Below are positions 24,405 through 33,599 of a stretch of 64,000 bases of DNA, one piece after another. The notes below the pieces were generated by a model that saw only the letters and a program-made list of their open reading frames with translations, searched no databases and had not been told where the DNA came from. This DNA comes from JAEUIT01 sp044220875 (GTDB lineage: Bacteria > Planctomycetota > Phycisphaerae > Phycisphaerales > SM1A02), in NCBI GenBank assembly GCA_044220875.1, contig JBGAQH010000001.1, forward strand, positions 744,001 through 808,000, in the 5' to 3' direction. The translations under genes and the position numbers were made by a program. The number at the start of each line of letters is the position of its first letter. The stretch's first letter is position 1.

Positions 24405-25682
24405 CTACGCGCCGACGGCGGCGCGGGCGAAGGACATCGTCCGCATGCGGCGCACGACCTCCTCGACGTTCGCCCGGTTGTTGAACGAGCTGATGCGGAA
24501 GTAGCCCTCGCCGCACGCGCCGAATCCGGCGCCCGGGGTGATGACGACGTTCGCCTCGCGCAGCATTGCGTCGAAGAACTCCCAGCTCCGCATCCCGTTC
24601 GGGCACCTCACCCAGACGTACGGCGCGTTCTCGCCGCCGAAGACGGTGAGCCCCAGCGCCCGGCAGCCCTCGCGCAGCACCGCCGCGTTGCCCATGTAGA
24701 AGTCGACGAGCGAGCGCACCTGGGCCTTGCCCTCGGGCGTGTAGAGCGCCGCCGCGGCGGCCTGCACCGCGTAGCTCACGCCGTTGCTGCGCGTGTTCCA
24801 GCGGCGCGTCCACAGCGGGTTGAGCGCGACGCTTGCGCCGGCCGCGGTGTGTGCGTTGAGGGTCTTGGGCAGGACGGTGTAGCCGCAGCGCACGCCGGTG
24901 AAGCCGCCGGACTTCGAGAAGGAGTGGAACTCCATCGCGCACTCCTTCGCCCCGTCGATCTCGTAGATCGAGCGCGGGAGCGACTGGTCGCGGATGTACG
25001 CGTCGTAGGCGACGTCATAGAGGATGATCGCCCTGTTCCGCAGGGCGTACTCGACCCACGCCTTGAGCCGCGGACGGTCGATCATCGCCCCGGTCGGGTT
25101 GTTGGGGAAGCAGAGGTAGATGATGTCGACCGGCTGCTTCGGGATCTCGGCGACGAAACCGTTGGCCTCGGTGCAGGGCATGTAGACGATGCCCTCGTAG
25201 CTGCCGTCGGCGCGGACCGCGCCGGTGTTCCCGAACATCACGTTCGAGTCGACATACACCGGATACACCGGATCGGTGATGGCGATGCGGTTGCCGCCCT
25301 GTCCGGCCCCGCCGAAGGCGAGGATCTCGAGCACCGAACCGCAGTCGCCCTTGCTTCCGTCGGAGAGGAAGATCTCGTCCTCGTCGATCGAGATCCCGCG
25401 CGAGCGGAAGTCGCCGTCGGCGATCGCCTTTCGCGCGAAGTCGTATCCGGTGCCGGGTCCGTATCCCCTGAACGTCTCGCGCCTGGCGAGCTCGTCGGTG
25501 GCGCGGTGCATCGCCTCGATCGCCGCCATCGGCAGCGGCTCGGTCACGTCGCCGATCCCGCAGCGGATGATGCGCGGCGCGGCGGTCGGGTTCGCCGCGG
25601 CGAAGGCGCTGACCCGTCGGGCGATCTCGGGGAAGAGGTAACCGGCGGCGAGCTTGAGATAGTGTTCGTTGACGAGAGCCAT
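24405..25682 (-). CDS. dapL: LL-diaminopimelate aminotransferase
   Basis: A 425-residue, PLP-dependent fold-type-I aminotransferase that converts tetrahydrodipicolinate directly to LL-diaminopimelate with glutamate, giving a one-step route to lysine and peptidoglycan precursors. Recognised from the DapL N-terminus (NEHYLKLAAGYLFPEIARRV), the IRCGIGDVTEPLP loop, the GYGPGTGYDFAR segment, the NNPTG motif (194-198), and the PLP lysine K257 in SFSKSGGFTGVRCG. R393 or a neighbour in YFRISSFNNR contacts the carboxylate. Length matches the family (about 410). This pathway variant is known from plants, Chlamydiae, Planctomycetota and some others. No other lysine gene is adjacent; upstream is a phospholipid-methyltransferase-like gene on the same strand. 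Confidence 0.95.
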   Translation of the reverse strand: MALVNEHYLKLAAGYLFPEIARRVSAFAAANPTAAPRIIRCGIGDVTEPLPMAAIEAMHRATDELARRETFRGYGPGTGYDFARKAIADGDFRSRGISIDEDEIFLSDGSKGDCGSVLEILAFGGAGQGGNRIAITDPVYPVYVDSNVMFGNTGAVRADGSYEGIVYMPCTEANGFVAEIPKQPVDIIYLCFPNNPTGAMIDRPRLKAWVEYALRNRAIILYDVAYDAYIRDQSLPRSIYEIDGAKECAMEFHSFSKSGGFTGVRCGYTVLPKTLNAHTAAGASVALNPLWTRRWNTRSNGVSYAVQAAAAALYTPEGKAQVRSLVDFYMGNAAVLREGCRALGLTVFGGENAPYVWVRCPNGMRSWEFFDAMLREANVVITPGAGFGACGEGYFRISSFNNRANVEEVVRRMRTMSFARAAVGA

Positions 25683-25804
25683 GGCGGCGTGTGTCGATGG
25701 GGTGCGAAGCGGGGCGGGCGCGCGTGGCGTCCGTTCGAATCCGATGGCGGGGTCCGATGGGCGGGTAGCCTAGCGACCGGCGGCGTACCGGGTCGCGCAG
25801 CGCG

Positions 25805-26440
25805 TCAGCGGGGCTTCTCGGCGCCGCCGGTGAGGCGCACCGCGAACGCCGGCGGCAGGTTGCCGAGGACGAACTCGCGCCGGCCGGCGTGCTTGCGGCG
25901 GAGGCTCTTGCCCAGCGCGTCGATGCGGCGGAGACGCTCGCGGCCTCGGGGGTTGACGAAGGGGGCCTTCATCGCCCGGACGCCGGCGTATTCGAAGTAG
26001 GCGAGTTCGCCGCCCTCGCGGAGGAGCGTCATCAGCCGGTTGAGGATGCTCCGGACCAGCGTCGGCGGGAAGTTGTTGAACGGCAAGCCGCAGACGATGA
26101 AGTCGAAATGGCCGGTGAGCGGGGCCTTCTCGATCGGGGCGCAGTGGAGGTGGACCTCGGCGCCGTTGCGGTGGCTGCGGTAGGGGCCTAACAGTTCGCG
26201 CTCCAGGTGGGCACAGAACTCCTCGCTGATCTCGACGAGGTGAAACTCGTCGCCGTGGCGAAGGGCCTTGAGGATGTGCTTGGTGAAGGGGCCGGTGCCG
26301 GGCCCGACTTCCAGCACGCGGCGGCGCCCGTGGGCCGCCCGCAGATTCTTCGTCATCACCTTGGCGAGCTGGGGCGACGAGGGCCACACCGATCCGGTGT
26401 GGTGGATGTCCTTGATGGCTTGTCGGACGAAGGCGAGCAT
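25805..26440 (-). CDS. PmtA/KsgA-like SAM methyltransferase
   Basis: A 211-residue class I methyltransferase from ATG 26440; a longer frame exists but the family N-terminus (AIKDIHHTGSVWPSSPQLAK) starts here. The SAM site is VLEVGPGTGPFTKHIL, the acidic loop HLVEISEEF, and motif IV reads FIVCGLPFNNFPP. The combination HHTGSVxPSS with GLPFxxFP is that of bacterial phosphatidylethanolamine N-methyltransferases (PmtA type) and related rRNA-dimethylase-like proteins. Phospholipid headgroup methylation is therefore the best guess, with moderate certainty. The segment LERELLG is encoded by a 20-bp sequence identical to one in the glycosyltransferase at 41984 (see findings). Confidence 0.8.
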   Translation of the reverse strand: MLAFVRQAIKDIHHTGSVWPSSPQLAKVMTKNLRAAHGRRRVLEVGPGTGPFTKHILKALRHGDEFHLVEISEEFCAHLERELLGPYRSHRNGAEVHLHCAPIEKAPLTGHFDFIVCGLPFNNFPPTLVRSILNRLMTLLREGGELAYFEYAGVRAMKAPFVNPRGRERLRRIDALGKSLRRKHAGRREFVLGNLPPAFAVRLTGGAEKPR

Positions 26441-26585
26441 TGGGCTGGGCGCGTCCTGTCGGTGGGCTGAGTCGTGTCGGGTGATGCGGTCGCTTCCCCT
26501 TCGGGCGTCGCATGCCGGAAGTCGTTGGGAAGTGGTGTCGCACTCTATCAGACACCGCGCCGATTCCGCCCGCCGCGGAGCCCGC

Positions 26586-27701
26586 TCAGAGCGACGGCAC
26601 GAAGTTCGTGCGTGCCTCGAGCCCCAGGGCGAACCCGGCAAAGACCTCCGATATCTGCTGGAGGTCCCGCAGGCTGGTCATCTCGACGGTCGTGTGCATG
26701 TAGCGGATGGGAAGGCTGAGAAGGCCGCAGGGAATCCCGCCGCGCGCGAGGAAGATCGCATCGGTGTCCGTGCCGCTCGAGCCGGGGGTCGCGGCTCGCT
26801 GGACCGGGATCGACTGCCGCTCGGCGGAGGCCTCGAGTCGGGCGACGACCTCGGGGTGCATCTCGGCGCCGACGGCGAGCTTCGGCCCGCCCGCGAGCTT
26901 GAAGTGTCCGTGCTGGGCGTGCGAGATCCCCGGGCTGTCGGTCGCGTGACCGACGTCGGTGACGAGACAGACGTCGGGGCGGAGCGAGTCGGCGACCATG
27001 GCCGCGCCGTGCAGCCCGATCTCCTCCTGCACGGTCGAGACCGCCACGACCCGGACCTTCAGCTCGTCGATCCTCGCATGGCAGAGGCGAAGGGCCTCGG
27101 CCGCGGCGAAGGTCCCGATGCGGTTGTCGAGGGCGCGGGCGATGACGATGTCCTCGGTGATGGGCTGGAAGGAGTCGCAGAAGACGCCGACGTCCCCGAT
27201 GCGGAGCCGCCTTCTCGCGCTTTCGGCGTCGGTCGCGCCGATGTCGATGAAGAGCTCGTGGAGCTTGCGGACCTTCGGGTCGCCGGTGCGGTCCTGAAGG
27301 TGGATCGCGGTCGCGCCGATCACGCCGAACACCTCGCCCACGCGGCCCTCGGAGGTGGTGACCGTCGACGCGAAGCGGATGCGCTTGCCGACGATCGAGG
27401 TGGTGTCGATGCCGCCGATGGCGCGACAGTAGACGAAGCCCTTGTCGTCGATGTGATTCACCATCAGGCCGATCTCGTCGGCGTGTCCGCAGATCGCCAC
27501 GGTGATCGGCCGCCGCGCCTCGTCGGCGCTCCAGCCGCGGGGCTCGAGGCTCGCGAAGCAGTTGCCGTAGGCGTCGTTCCAGGTGCGGCTCGCGTAGGGC
27601 CGCAGGTAGTCGAGCCAGATGCGCTGGCCCGGGCGCTCGTGGCCGGAGGGAGTGGGGGTGTCGAGCAGGGCCTTGAGGAACGCGAGGCTTTCGGGGCGCA
27701 T
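26586..27701 (-). CDS. M42-family metallo-aminopeptidase
   Basis: A 371-residue peptidase of the glutamyl/deblocking aminopeptidase (FrvX, PepA/TET) group, which forms large cytoplasmic complexes that trim peptides. All metal and catalytic residues are visible: His in ICGHADEIGLMV, the bridging Asp in ARALDNRIG, catalytic Glu-Glu in VQEEIGLHGA, Asp in VTDVGHATD and the last His in YMHTTVEM. The N-terminus TPTPSGHERPGQ is also typical. A regulatory/dimerisation insert lies between residues about 75 and 165. It is on the minus strand, facing away from the exopolysaccharide locus that starts 137 bp upstream on the other strand, so it forms the left border of that cluster. Confidence 0.93.
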   Translation of the reverse strand: MRPESLAFLKALLDTPTPSGHERPGQRIWLDYLRPYASRTWNDAYGNCFASLEPRGWSADEARRPITVAICGHADEIGLMVNHIDDKGFVYCRAIGGIDTTSIVGKRIRFASTVTTSEGRVGEVFGVIGATAIHLQDRTGDPKVRKLHELFIDIGATDAESARRRLRIGDVGVFCDSFQPITEDIVIARALDNRIGTFAAAEALRLCHARIDELKVRVVAVSTVQEEIGLHGAAMVADSLRPDVCLVTDVGHATDSPGISHAQHGHFKLAGGPKLAVGAEMHPEVVARLEASAERQSIPVQRAATPGSSGTDTDAIFLARGGIPCGLLSLPIRYMHTTVEMTSLRDLQQISEVFAGFALGLEARTNFVPSL

Positions 27702-27838
27702 GGGCCGCGGATCATACGGGTCGCCGAGCCTCCCGCGCGGCCGGACTTATGGGTCGCGGGAGGACGATTGCTACCGAGAAAACCCCGCTTCAAGTCATCC
27801 CGGCACCATCGATGGACGACGACCGAGCGGGAGAATCC

Positions 27839-28678
27839 ATGCGCGACACGAGATGTGTGCATTCACGCGGAACGACGAGCCCGCCGGCATCCTCCGGCAG
27901 CGACGGTTCGCCAACGGACGCCCCGGCCTGCGGCGCGTTCGCCTACCTGCCCGTGAAGCTGGCCGTCGAGTGGCTCGCCGCAGCGGCGCTTCTTGTCATC
28001 GCCATTCCGATCATCGCGGTCCTCGGCGTCGTGCTGAAGTGCACCTCGCCGGGGCCGGTGTTCTATTCGCAGATGCGGCTGGGCCTGCATGGCAGGCTCT
28101 TTCGCATCTACAAGCTCCGCACGATGACCCACAAGTGCGAGGCCACGACCGGGCCCGTCTGGTCGATCCACCCCGATCCCCGGATCACCAAGGTGGGAAA
28201 GTGGCTTCGTGACACGCATCTGGATGAGCTTCCGCAGCTCTGGAACATCCTCCGGGGCGACATGTGCCTCATCGGACCCAGGCCCGAGCGGCCGGAGATC
28301 GCCACCGTCATCGAGCGGCGGATGCCGGCGTTTCGGCATCGCCTGCTCGTTCGTCCGGGGATCACCGGTCTGGCCCAGGTCTGCCTGCCGCCCGACTCGA
28401 ACCTCGACACGGTGCGCCTGAAGCTCACCCACGACGTGCAGTACATCCGCGGCCTCGGCCCGCTGATGGACGTGCGCATCGTCATGGCCACCGGACTGCA
28501 TTTCGTGAGTGCCGCGGCCGGGGCCCTGTCGAGCCGCTGCGTCACCGGCGTCAGTCCGAAGATCGCCGAGGATCGCCAGCCCGTGACCGCCGGATACCGG
28601 ATGCCGCCCGAGATCGACGTCGACGCCGAAAGCGCCCGCGCCGTGGTCGAGCAGGCCGCCCGTTCGCTCGCCGCCTGA
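27839..28678 (+). CDS. Priming sugar-phosphate transferase for exopolysaccharide
   Basis: A 279-residue bacterial sugar transferase (WbaP/WcaJ/EpsL type) that moves a sugar-1-phosphate onto undecaprenyl phosphate and starts repeat-unit assembly at the inner membrane. ATG 27839 is chosen for GGGAGAATCC upstream. The membrane helix lies at about 40-65 (EWLAAAALLVIAIPIIAVL). The catalytic domain has the family signatures GPVFYSQMRLGLHGRLFRIY, KLRTM, DELPQLWNILRGDM and LIGPRPERPE, then RPGITGLAQV. The short form has one hydrophobic segment, not the five-helix form. First gene of the locus; its promoter must lie in the 137-bp gap shared with the M42 gene. The C-terminal 60 residues are not conserved in the family. 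Confidence 0.93.
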   Translation: MRDTRCVHSRGTTSPPASSGSDGSPTDAPACGAFAYLPVKLAVEWLAAAALLVIAIPIIAVLGVVLKCTSPGPVFYSQMRLGLHGRLFRIYKLRTMTHKCEATTGPVWSIHPDPRITKVGKWLRDTHLDELPQLWNILRGDMCLIGPRPERPEIATVIERRMPAFRHRLLVRPGITGLAQVCLPPDSNLDTVRLKLTHDVQYIRGLGPLMDVRIVMATGLHFVSAAAGALSSRCVTGVSPKIAEDRQPVTAGYRMPPEIDVDAESARAVVEQAARSLAA

Positions 28679-28865
28679 GGCAGAGCCGGCGCGGGCAGGC
28701 GAAGCCGAGTCAGGCAGGCGAAGCCGGGGCGGGCAGACCGGATAGATCGGGCAATCGGAACATTTGACCGTTCGACCCCGCTCCGTTGGTCGATGCCACT
28801 CCCGTGCGCCCGCCAGGAACCCCTTGTTCCATGGTGGCGGGAGCCGCACCCGCGAGCAGCAGTCG

Positions 28866-30278
28866 ATGACCATGCAGCCCTTGTCAGCGGAGAGCGTCGC
28901 TCCGCATCGCGGCGTGCGAGCGGACGGTGCCCTTGCGCCCGGCGCGATCCTGAGCGTCACGTCTGCGCCGCCCGCCGAAGGCGCGTCGCGCGTGTCCAGG
29001 ATCTTCGAGGCCGCGGCCTTCGTGCTGCTGGCCATGGCCGCGGGCGCGCTCCTCTTCCGTCCCGCCGATCTCCTTCCCGCGCTGCGCGGGGCGCCGATCT
29101 ACGAGATCCTCATCATCGCCTGCCTCGGCGCCTCGGCCCCGTCGCTCCTCCAGCACTTCGCCGCCCGATCCTTCCACCGCAACGGCGTGCTCGTCGCGCT
29201 CTGCCTGCTCGTGCCCGCGGTCGGCCTCTCGCACCTCGCCAACGCCAACACCTGGGACGCGCGCATCTCCGGCATGGAGATGCTCAAGGCCTGCACGCTC
29301 TCGCTCCTGGTCGTCACGCTGGTGGACACGCCGCTCAAGCTCCAGCGGCTCTTCGTCGCGGTGCTCGCCGCGGTGTTCGCCGTCGCGACGCTCTCGATCC
29401 TGCACTACCACGAGATCCTCTTCGTGCCCGCGCTGGCCAGCGTCGAGCAGCGCACCGTCGGAGGCGAGGGGAGCATCCTGCGGGCCTGCGGCATCGGCGT
29501 CTTCAACGACCCCAACGACTTCGCCCTGCTGCTCGTGATCGCCATGGTGATCTGCGCGTATGGGTTCTTCGAGTCCGAGCGCCGCGTCGTGCGTGGACTG
29601 CTGGTCTGTCCGCTGCTCGTCTTCGGCTACGCGCTCATCCTCACCCACTCGCGCGGCGGGTTCCTCGCGGCGCTGGTGGCGATCTTCGCGTTCATGCAGG
29701 CGCGGCTCGGCTGGCGCAACGCGATCGCCCTGGCGCTCCTCGTCCTGCCTCCGCTCGTCGTGCTCGTCTCCGGCCGACAGACGGCGCTCAACCTCGACGA
29801 TCCCGAGGACACCTTCCAGATGCGCCTCCAGCTCTGGAACGACGCCTTCGGCGCGTTCTGGTACGCGCCGGTCTTCGGCATCGGCTCCGGCAAGCTCGTC
29901 GACCGCTTCGGCGCCGTGGCCCACAACTCCTACGTGCAGGCCTTCACCGAGATGGGCATGCTCGGCGGAACGCTCTTCGTCGGCGCGTTCTTCCTCTCCC
30001 TCCGCGGCCTCTGGCTGGCGCGGCCCGCGGACCGGACCGCCGATCGACTCCGGCCCTGCCTCCTGGCGATGACCGCAAGCTACGCGGCGGGACTGTTGGC
30101 GCTCTCGCGCTGCTACACGGTGCCGACGCAGCTCGTGGTCGCGCTCGCCGCCGCCTACCTGTCGATGGGGCGCAGCGCCCTTCCCGCGTTCGGCTGGCGC
30201 ACGGCCCGCACGCTCACGCTGGTGAGCGTCGTGGTGCTCGTCGGCACCTATGCCTTCCTCCGAGTCATGCTCCGGTAG
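28866..30278 (+). CDS. O-antigen polymerase/ligase-like membrane protein
   Basis: A 470-residue integral membrane protein with roughly eleven hydrophobic helices and a large external loop near 300-380, the layout of Wzy polymerases and WaaL ligases. The Wzy_C signature is visible: LTHSRGGFLAALVA, then in the loop DTFQMRLQLWNDAF and APVFGIGSGKLVDRFGAVAH followed by NSYVQAFTEMGMLG. These carry the conserved Arg and His of the family. ATG 28866 is used; the open frame reaches 28764, but the first 34 residues look like leader sequence. In a Wzx/Wzy locus this is the likely repeat-unit polymerase, although ligase activity cannot be excluded from sequence. The next gene follows 7 bp later. Confidence 0.85.
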   Translation: MTMQPLSAESVAPHRGVRADGALAPGAILSVTSAPPAEGASRVSRIFEAAAFVLLAMAAGALLFRPADLLPALRGAPIYEILIIACLGASAPSLLQHFAARSFHRNGVLVALCLLVPAVGLSHLANANTWDARISGMEMLKACTLSLLVVTLVDTPLKLQRLFVAVLAAVFAVATLSILHYHEILFVPALASVEQRTVGGEGSILRACGIGVFNDPNDFALLLVIAMVICAYGFFESERRVVRGLLVCPLLVFGYALILTHSRGGFLAALVAIFAFMQARLGWRNAIALALLVLPPLVVLVSGRQTALNLDDPEDTFQMRLQLWNDAFGAFWYAPVFGIGSGKLVDRFGAVAHNSYVQAFTEMGMLGGTLFVGAFFLSLRGLWLARPADRTADRLRPCLLAMTASYAAGLLALSRCYTVPTQLVVALAAAYLSMGRSALPAFGWRTARTLTLVSVVVLVGTYAFLRVMLR

Positions 30279-30285
30279 CCGCGCG

Positions 30286-31242
30286 ATGGATGCCCCAGCC
30301 ACATCGTCGAACGGGATCGCCGCGCGGGTCAGCGTGATCATGCCGGCGTTCAATTGCGCGGCCTTCATCGGCGAGGCGATCGAGAGCGCCCTCGCCCAGA
30401 CGGTGGCGCCCTTCGAGATCATCATCGTCGACGACGGCTCGAGCGACGGCACCGCCGACGCGGTCGCGGCGCATGGCGACCGGGTCACGCTCATTCGGCA
30501 GCGGAACCAGGGCGTCGCCGCGGCCCGCAACGCGGCGCTGCGCGCGGCCCGCGGCGAGTTCGTCGCCTTCCTCGACGCCGACGACGCGTGGGCGCCGCGG
30601 AAGCTCGAGGTGCAGCTTGCGTGCATGGCGAGGCATCCCGACATGGTCCTGCTCGGCACGGAGACCTTCGCGTGGCCGGCGTCCGAGACGCCTCGCTGCG
30701 ATGGTGCGCGGATCGAACTCCGCGACGTGGGTCGCGACGACCTTGCGGTGCGAAACTACCTCACGACCTCGTCGGTGCTGGTGCGATCCTCGGCGATCGA
30801 GCGGGCCGGCGCCTTCGACATCGAGCTCCGCGGCCCCGAAGACCACGACTATTGGCTGCGCCTCGCCGAGTGCGGAAGGGTCGCGATCGCGCGGGCCCCG
30901 CTCACCGGCTACCGCGCCGTGCCCGGCAGCCTCAGCCGCCGCGCCCAGTCGATGGAGGCGGGCATGCGGCGGATCCTGGCCAAGCTCGACGCCCGCGACT
31001 TCTGGCGGGGCCGGTCGCTCCTGCGGCGCCGCGCGTACAGCTACGTGAGCTGCTCGGCCGCCCAGCTCTACGGCGCCGCCGGCGACCAGCAGGCCGCGAT
31101 GCGCCGGCTGCTCGGCTCGATGGTCTGGTACCCGCTTCCCTACACGAGGGCCGAGGCCGGCGTCGCCATGGTGCGGCCCAAGCGGCTCGCGGTCGCCCTC
31201 CTTCGCATGATCGGGCTCAAGCGTCCCGATCCGGGGTGCTAA
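30286..31242 (+). CDS. Family 2 glycosyltransferase
   Basis: A 318-residue GT-A glycosyltransferase. ATG 30286 gives the standard start; the domain opens with ARVSVIMPAFNCAAFIGEAI, has EIIIVDDGSSDGT for nucleotide binding, the metal-binding AFLDADDAW, and a GPEDHDYWLRLAECG segment like the acceptor/catalytic-base region. It is cytoplasmic without membrane helices. It is co-directional with the polymerase gene by 7 bp. The TAA stop sits in GCTAACGCTTCGCCC, one of the motif copies noted in the findings. Donor and acceptor sugars cannot be predicted. Confidence 0.92.
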   Translation: MDAPATSSNGIAARVSVIMPAFNCAAFIGEAIESALAQTVAPFEIIIVDDGSSDGTADAVAAHGDRVTLIRQRNQGVAAARNAALRAARGEFVAFLDADDAWAPRKLEVQLACMARHPDMVLLGTETFAWPASETPRCDGARIELRDVGRDDLAVRNYLTTSSVLVRSSAIERAGAFDIELRGPEDHDYWLRLAECGRVAIARAPLTGYRAVPGSLSRRAQSMEAGMRRILAKLDARDFWRGRSLLRRRAYSYVSCSAAQLYGAAGDQQAAMRRLLGSMVWYPLPYTRAEAGVAMVRPKRLAVALLRMIGLKRPDPGC

Positions 31243-31269
31243 CGCTTCGCCCAACACGTCGGTGCAGAC

Positions 31270-32229
31270 ATGACCACCATCGCCATCCAACCCTGTCCCG
31301 CCTGCGGCTCCGAGCGCGCGAGCCTCCGCTGCGAGCGCACCTTCCGCGGCCGCCGGTGGGGCATGGCCCGATGCGCGACCTGCGGACTGCACTTCACGGC
31401 GCCCGCGCCGTCCGACGAGGACATCGCGGGCTTCTACGCGGGCGAGTATCACGAGCAGCTTCGCAGCGAGGGCAGCACCGACGCCGCGTTCGGCGCGAAG
31501 TACCGGCGCTATGCCGAGACCATCGGGCGGCATCGCGCCGCCGGCCGGATCGTCGACATCGGATGCAGCACGGGCCTCTTCGTCCGCATGCTCAGGGACC
31601 GCGGCTTCGAGGCCGAGGGGATCGAGCTGAACGAGCGAAGCGCCGCGTGGGGCAGTGAGCGCTACGGCGTGCGCATCCGCACCGAACCGATCGAGCGCTG
31701 CGGCTACGCCCCGGGCTCGCTCGACGCGATCCTCCTCACCGACGTCCTCGAGCACACCCGCCATCCCGGCGAGTTCCTCACGTCGGCGGCGACCTATCTC
31801 GCGGTCGGCGGGCACGCCCTCGTCACCTTCCCCGACATCCGCTCGATCGAGTCCCGCTACCGGGCGATGCTGGCCCGCCTGCTCCGGCGCGACTGGCTGT
31901 GGAGCTCCTGTCACGTGCCGCTGCACGTCTGGGAGTTCACGCGGGAGACCGCCGAGCGGTGCTTCGCCGACGCCGGCTTCCGCGTCGTCGAGTTCGGCCG
32001 CAGCCAGCTTCCCGCAGAGCGCCACGCGTCGCCGGCCCTGCGGCTTCTCGAGCTTCCGGTGCGCTGCCTCAGCGCGCCGCTTCTCGGACGAATGCTCGGA
32101 TCGCAGATGGAGTTCCTGCTCGAGAAGGAGCGAGACGTTCCAGCCGAGCCCTTCGGCGCGTCGATGTCCGACGTCGGCCGTCGCAGCGGCGCCGAGCCGC
32201 CCGAGCGGCGGGCCCTTGAGCTGGTGTAG
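31270..32229 (+). CDS. Class I SAM methyltransferase with N-terminal zinc ribbon
   Basis: A 319-residue protein. Residues 9-45 contain two CxxC pairs (CPACGS and CATCGL), a zinc ribbon found in many sugar and lipid-linked methyltransferases. A methyltransferase domain follows: VDIGCSTGLFVRMLRDRGF for SAM, the acidic IELNERSA loop, and the motif IV region DAILLTDVLEHTRHP. It is the kind of enzyme that O- or C-methylates sugars in exopolysaccharide and NDP-sugar pathways. It is placed between a GT2 and the flippase, so it probably decorates the repeat unit. The C-terminal 100 residues have no recognised fold. Confidence 0.87.
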   Translation: MTTIAIQPCPACGSERASLRCERTFRGRRWGMARCATCGLHFTAPAPSDEDIAGFYAGEYHEQLRSEGSTDAAFGAKYRRYAETIGRHRAAGRIVDIGCSTGLFVRMLRDRGFEAEGIELNERSAAWGSERYGVRIRTEPIERCGYAPGSLDAILLTDVLEHTRHPGEFLTSAATYLAVGGHALVTFPDIRSIESRYRAMLARLLRRDWLWSSCHVPLHVWEFTRETAERCFADAGFRVVEFGRSQLPAERHASPALRLLELPVRCLSAPLLGRMLGSQMEFLLEKERDVPAEPFGASMSDVGRRSGAEPPERRALELV

Positions 32230-32267
32230 CGCCCCATCGACACGAGATCACCCAGGAGACGCGCCCG

Positions 32268-33593
32268 TTGCGAGTCACGCAGTCACCAGAATCCCCGACG
32301 GTCAGGCGAACGCTCGTCGGCGCCGCATGCCTGTCGCTGCAGCCGCTGATCCTCAACGCGATCAGCGTGCCGGTGACCGCATACATCATCCATCGCCTCG
32401 GACCCGACGGGTACGGGCAGTGGATGGTGGCGGCGGCGCTCCTGGTCTTCTGCGGGATTCTCACCAACCTCGGCCTGCGCGGGGCGTTCATCCGCCACGT
32501 CGCCCAGCGCCCCGGGGAAGCGACGTCGGCGCTGGCCGAGCAGCTTGGCCTGCGGCTGGCGCTCTCGGCGCTGGCCGGCATCCTCGCGATCGCGACCTGC
32601 GTCGCGCTCGGCTATCCCTCCGCCGTCGCGTGGTGCGCGACCGTCGGCGCGGTCGGCCTGATGCTCACGACCGTCGCGACGACGCTCTCCGACCTCCTGC
32701 AGGCGCTGCAGCGCATGCGCACGATCGCCGCGGTCAATCTCGCCGCGGGGCTCGCGCTCACCGCGGTCGCGCTCGGCACCGCGTGGATCGGCGCATCGCC
32801 GGTCGCGATGGCCATCGCCTACCTCACCGGGCCGCTGCTCGCCGCGGCCGCGCTCATCGTGATCGTGCGACGTGGGGGAGTGCGCGTCGGGCTTCACCTG
32901 AACCTGCACAGCTCGCGGCGCCTGCTCGGACGCTGCCGCTTCTTCGCGGCACAGCAGCTTCTCGCCGCGGGCGGCACGCACGCCGAGTCGCTCATCCTGC
33001 CGCGGCTCGTCGGCATCACCCAGTTCGGCTTCTTCACCGCGGGCACGATTCTGGCCACGCGACTGGCCGCGTTTCCCGACGGGCTCAGCACCGCCGCGTA
33101 TCCGGCGATGGCCTCGCGCTGCGCCGGCGGGCCCCGCGACGCCGCGGGCATCGTTCTCCGCTATCTCCTCGTCGCGGCGCTCGGCGGTGCCGTGGTCGCG
33201 GGCCTCGGCATGCTGGTCGCCGATCCGATCGGCCGCATCCTCTTCCCCGACGAGCCAACGCTCTTCGCCCATGTGGTGCGCGTGACGATCTGGTCGATTC
33301 CGCTCGTCGGCGTCGAGCTCATCGTCGGCTGCGCGCTGAACGCCGCGGGCGAGGACGCCGCCCAGGCGCGGGCGTCGGTGCCCGGCGCCGTCGCCAGCCT
33401 CGCCGCGTCCGTCGCGCTCGTCCTGACCTTCGGCGTCGCCGGCGCGTGTTGGGCGATGCTCCTGCGCCCGCTGATCCGCGTGAGTGTTCTCGTTCCGCTC
33501 GTGGCGCGAACATTCTGGGGCACGCCGCGGCTGAACGGCGCGCGACGCGACGCCAAGGCGCTCACCGACCTTCCGCTGCGGGAGGCGGCCTGA
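32268..33593 (+). CDS. Wzx-like polysaccharide flippase
   Basis: A 441-residue membrane protein with about 12 predicted helices and short loops, the MATE-like oligosaccharidyl-lipid flippase layout. The N-terminus LILNAISVPVTAYIIHRLGP followed by DGYGQWMVAAALL is characteristic of Wzx/RfbX proteins. It carries lipid-linked repeat units across the inner membrane. The likely start is TTG 32268, with AGGAG about ten bases upstream; no ATG is available near the conserved N-terminus. The next gene starts 6 bp after its stop. Confidence 0.88.
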   Translation: MRVTQSPESPTVRRTLVGAACLSLQPLILNAISVPVTAYIIHRLGPDGYGQWMVAAALLVFCGILTNLGLRGAFIRHVAQRPGEATSALAEQLGLRLALSALAGILAIATCVALGYPSAVAWCATVGAVGLMLTTVATTLSDLLQALQRMRTIAAVNLAAGLALTAVALGTAWIGASPVAMAIAYLTGPLLAAAALIVIVRRGGVRVGLHLNLHSSRRLLGRCRFFAAQQLLAAGGTHAESLILPRLVGITQFGFFTAGTILATRLAAFPDGLSTAAYPAMASRCAGGPRDAAGIVLRYLLVAALGGAVVAGLGMLVADPIGRILFPDEPTLFAHVVRVTIWSIPLVGVELIVGCALNAAGEDAAQARASVPGAVASLAASVALVLTFGVAGACWAMLLRPLIRVSVLVPLVARTFWGTPRLNGARRDAKALTDLPLREAA

Positions 33594-33599
33594 CCACCG

